A stretch of 64,000 nucleotides of DNA from Haloarchaeobius amylolyticus (GTDB lineage: Archaea > Halobacteriota > Halobacteria > Halobacteriales > Natrialbaceae): assembly GCF_026616195.1 (NCBI RefSeq), contig NZ_JANHDH010000001.1:868001-932000 (forward strand), written 5' to 3'. A model generated the notes under the pieces. That model was given only the letters and a program-made list of their open reading frames with translations, ran no database searches and had not been told where the DNA came from. The position numbers were made by a program, and so were the translations under genes. Of this stretch, positions 61,661-64,000 are shown in pieces; position 1 is the first letter of the stretch, and every line of letters starts with the position of its first letter.

Positions 61661-63157
61661 ATGACACACAGGGGACGGGGGTCCAGACAGCACGGTATGA
61701 CCGTCGCGAGAGACGGCGTCATCGTCGAGAAGCGCCTCGACGTGCAGTCGATGCCGCTCCCGGCGGTCTCGTTCGATATCGTCTCTGACAGGGACCGACC
61801 GGTCGAGGTGACACTGGTCGAACAGCTACCGGCCGACGTCGACGTCGACCGGCTCGGGTTCCATCCGGGCTTCGGCGCCGAGGGCTGGTCCTGCTACGAC
61901 GGGGGTGAACTCGTCTGGCGCGGCCGACTGGCGCCCGGCGAGCACGTCCAGACCGTCTTCGGCGTCTGGCTGGATTCGCCGGACCGGGCGCGCTCGTTGC
62001 TCACGTCGCCGAGCGTCGAGGCCATCCGGGCGGTCGCAGACGACACCGAGCCGCGCGTCCTCGACGAGTCGTTCGTCGCGAGACCGGACGCAGGAGACAC
62101 CGCCCTCAAGACCGCCGTCGAGGCGACGGTCCCCGACGAAGCACTCCGGGGCGAAGGCGGGCTCCCGCGCTGGAGCGACCTCCCAGATGCCGGCGCAGAC
62201 CTCACCGCCCCGAGCCGGGCGGCCGTCGACGAGGTCGTCGCGGCCGTCACGAACGCGACCGACGTGACCGCCCACGACCGGTACTACCACCTCCGGCTGT
62301 CCGTCGAGACCGCCGGCCGCGGCGACCGCGAGGTCTCCCTGCTGGAGGACCTGACGAACGCCCTGTCCGTGCTGTACGCCGACGCGGACGACCGCGACGA
62401 CGGTGCCTGGCGGGTCCTCGACGTGGTCATCGGGACGAACTGGCAGGCCGAACGTATCGTCACCGCGCTCGGCGACGACCACCGCGTCGCCGGGTTGCTG
62501 GTGACGGAGCTGACGGGCGCGGTCGAGAGCGGGGTGTCGACCGGGAACCCGCGACCGGAGCCACGGCCGCCCGACGAGTCGGGCACTGCACCGGCAGACG
62601 ACGAGCTGGCCTCGACAGTGCTCTTCGGGCACGTCTCGGAGCCCGAGGGTGCCGACGAATCGGACGAGCCCGCCGAGTCGGTCGATGTCCCGGCAGAGAC
62701 CAGCGACCTGGCCAGCGACGACGACGCCGGTGGCTTCGAGTTCGCCGACCCGGTCGAGCCCGAGTCCGAAGCGGAAGACGACGAGGTCGAGGCCGCCCTG
62801 GCCGAGGTCGATCCGGACGAGGAGGCGGGCGAGACAGCCACCGACGACGGGTTCGGTGGCTTCGAGCCGGCGTCGGTCGAGTCGGCCGACGACGCCGGTG
62901 ACGGGTCGAGCACGGTGGCGACCGACGAGCCGGCCGAGGACGAGCCCGGGCCAGTCGAGGGCGAGACCGACGACCACCCGCAGGACTCGATGGCCACCTT
63001 CGCGGAGCTGAAGGCCGAGACCGAGCAGGCCAGCGTCGACGACCTCGACGAGGAACTCGAGGAGATGGTGCTCTCGCCGGACGAAGAGGAGGAGTACAGC
63101 ATCGCCGACCTGCTCGAGGACTTCGACGAGGAGGGCGACACGGTCTCGGCGGCCTGA
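61661..63157 (+). CDS. Acidic protein with disordered C-terminal half, unknown function
   Basis: The 498-residue protein has an N-terminal ~90-residue beta domain (VEKRLDVQSMPLPAVSFDIV, VTLVEQLPADVDVDRLGFHP, WSCYDGGELVWRGRLAPGEH) that recalls haloarchaeal Ig-like/CARDB-type domains. A glycosyltransferase-like middle follows (DRYYHLRLSVETAGRGDREV, VVIGTNWQAERIVTAL). From about residue 300 it is almost only Asp, Glu, Ser, Pro and Ala, and it ends YSIADLLEDFDEEGDTVSAA. A TATA box TTTTAGA at 61630-61636 makes the ATG at 61661 leaderless, so the longer start is preferred to 61697. I do not recognise the protein. Confidence 0.65.
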   Translation: MTHRGRGSRQHGMTVARDGVIVEKRLDVQSMPLPAVSFDIVSDRDRPVEVTLVEQLPADVDVDRLGFHPGFGAEGWSCYDGGELVWRGRLAPGEHVQTVFGVWLDSPDRARSLLTSPSVEAIRAVADDTEPRVLDESFVARPDAGDTALKTAVEATVPDEALRGEGGLPRWSDLPDAGADLTAPSRAAVDEVVAAVTNATDVTAHDRYYHLRLSVETAGRGDREVSLLEDLTNALSVLYADADDRDDGAWRVLDVVIGTNWQAERIVTALGDDHRVAGLLVTELTGAVESGVSTGNPRPEPRPPDESGTAPADDELASTVLFGHVSEPEGADESDEPAESVDVPAETSDLASDDDAGGFEFADPVEPESEAEDDEVEAALAEVDPDEEAGETATDDGFGGFEPASVESADDAGDGSSTVATDEPAEDEPGPVEGETDDHPQDSMATFAELKAETEQASVDDLDEELEEMVLSPDEEEEYSIADLLEDFDEEGDTVSAA

Positions 63158-63245
63158 GTTCGCGTCGCCGGCACGAGGAGGTCCTGCTTCTTCGCCGTGC
63201 ATCGATGGGTAGATAGGCTCGGTCCCCCACGCCAGTGATAACTCG

Positions 63246-64000
63246 ATGGCTTCGACCGAGGACACGCCGTTCGACCAGTACCGCGCCGACGTCGACCGCC
63301 CGTTGCTCCGCCTGTTCCGGGAGTACGGCCTGCCCCGACTGCGCTGGTTCGTCGCGGGCAACCTGGCGAACCTCGTCGGTCGTGGCGCGAGCCTGCTGCC
63401 GCCACTGGTGCTCGGGACGGCCATCGACGCCATCTTCATCGGCGACGGGACCTACGGGCTGCCGCTGGTGCCGGAGACGTGGTTCCCGACCGGGCAGGTC
63501 GAGCAGTTCTGGCTCTCGGTCGGGCTCATCCTCGGGGGGTTCCTCCTCACCGCCGCCGGGACGTTCCTCTGGGGGGTGACGATGAACCGGTTCGCCCACG
63601 GCGTGATGCACGCGGTCCGGACCGACACCTTCGCCGCGATGCAGGCGCTGGACATGGCGTTCTTCGACGACAAGCAGACCGGGGAGGTGATGTCGGTGCT
63701 GAACAACGACGCCTCGAACCTGGAGACGTTCCTCGACGACGCCCTCAGCGAGGGGCTGCGAATCGTCGTGATGATCCTCGGCATCGCTGGCATCCTCATC
63801 CACCTCAATCGCCAGCTGGCGGCCGTGACGCTCGTGCTCGTGCCCGCGATGGGGCTGTTCACGTGGTGGTTCATGCGGCAGGTCGAACCGCTGTACAAGC
63901 AGGTCCGCAGCGACGTGGGGAGCCTGAACACCCGGCTGGAGAACGCGCTCTCGGGCGTCGAACTGGTCAAGACGACCGGGACGGAGGACTACGAGACCGG
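63246..64000 (+). CDS. ABC exporter-type transporter, N-terminal membrane part (cut by window edge)
   Basis: This protein is truncated at the window edge; 251 residues are visible. It has several hydrophobic segments and the exporter-type coupling motif ALDMAFFDDKQTGEVMSVLN ('q...FFd...tGei.srl.nD'), the signature of the ABC_membrane domain of MsbA/Sav1866-like half transporters. A nucleotide-binding domain is expected beyond the edge. Substrates of such haloarchaeal exporters are mostly unknown (lipids, drugs or peptides). The ATG at 63246 follows a 5-nt GATAACTC-like AT box. Confidence 0.85.
   Translation, partial: MASTEDTPFDQYRADVDRPLLRLFREYGLPRLRWFVAGNLANLVGRGASLLPPLVLGTAIDAIFIGDGTYGLPLVPETWFPTGQVEQFWLSVGLILGGFLLTAAGTFLWGVTMNRFAHGVMHAVRTDTFAAMQALDMAFFDDKQTGEVMSVLNNDASNLETFLDDALSEGLRIVVMILGIAGILIHLNRQLAAVTLVLVPAMGLFTWWFMRQVEPLYKQVRSDVGSLNTRLENALSGVELVKTTGTEDYET

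Overview
The window is chromosomal DNA from a haloarchaeon (class Halobacteria). It is GC-rich, and the encoded proteins are strongly acidic (Asp/Glu-rich). Most isolated genes have an AT-rich TATA-like box about 26-30 nt before the start codon, which indicates leaderless transcripts. Secreted proteins carry twin-arginine lipoprotein signals. The gene content is typically haloarchaeal: top6B next to gyrBA, FEN1 with a PCNA-binding tail, GatE, MptE, an F420-type luciferase-like oxidoreductase and KaiC/RAD55-like ATPases. The genus cannot be fixed from the sequence alone. No insertion sequence, CRISPR array, rRNA or complete prophage is visible.

Layout. 1-5.7 kb: topoisomerase cluster (partial top6B, a small membrane protein, gyrB, gyrA). 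5.8-11.9 kb: small metabolic and membrane genes (SnoaL-like, arginase, sugar epimerase, a winged-helix regulator, type II NADH dehydrogenase, BrkB-like protein). 12.1-20.6 kb: a nucleoside block on the minus strand (phosphohexo/pentomutase, a BmpA-type nucleoside ABC importer, cytidine deaminase, uridine phosphorylase). This block could import nucleosides, deaminate cytidine and release sugar 1-phosphates. 20.7-27.2 kb: KaiC-like ATPase, DUF-type proteins, a PilB/PilC pilus assembly pair without pilins, and a Trm9-like methyltransferase. 27.2-28.1 kb: a highly structured stretch, tRNA-Gly(UCC) and a displaced copy of its 3' end (an integration scar). 28.1-38.8 kb: receiver-PAS regulator, avidin-like protein, FEN1, M14-like deacylase, BolA, a YdbS/YdbT-like pair. 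38.9-43.3 kb: a carbohydrate ABC importer operon. 43.5-52.8 kb: fumarase, zinc-finger protein, GatE, PAP2, TrmJ, and folate/pterin genes (DHPS, MptE). 52.8-64 kb: quinone oxidoreductase, GlcD-like FAD dehydrogenase, ThDP enzyme, MetY, F420-type enzyme, SDR, and a truncated ABC exporter.

The most unusual signals are non-coding. (i) Two copies of a 115-119 nt element (11984-12102 and 59453-59567) share four conserved sequence blocks at near-identical spacing. They also share a long stem that differs between copies by paired, stem-preserving changes; each has an AT-rich box about 26 nt before its 5' edge. This looks like an undescribed small-RNA or structured-repeat family. (ii) A 59-nt hairpin with tandem G.A opposition starts where transcription from a strong TATA box should begin, just before mptE. 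(iii) There is a long inverted repeat at 21869-21952. (iv) Five strong hairpins lie in the 215 nt before tRNA-Gly. (v) Three promoters (quinone oxidoreductase, SDR, sugar importer) have inverted repeats placed between the TATA box and the expected start of transcription, the usual position of a repressor operator.
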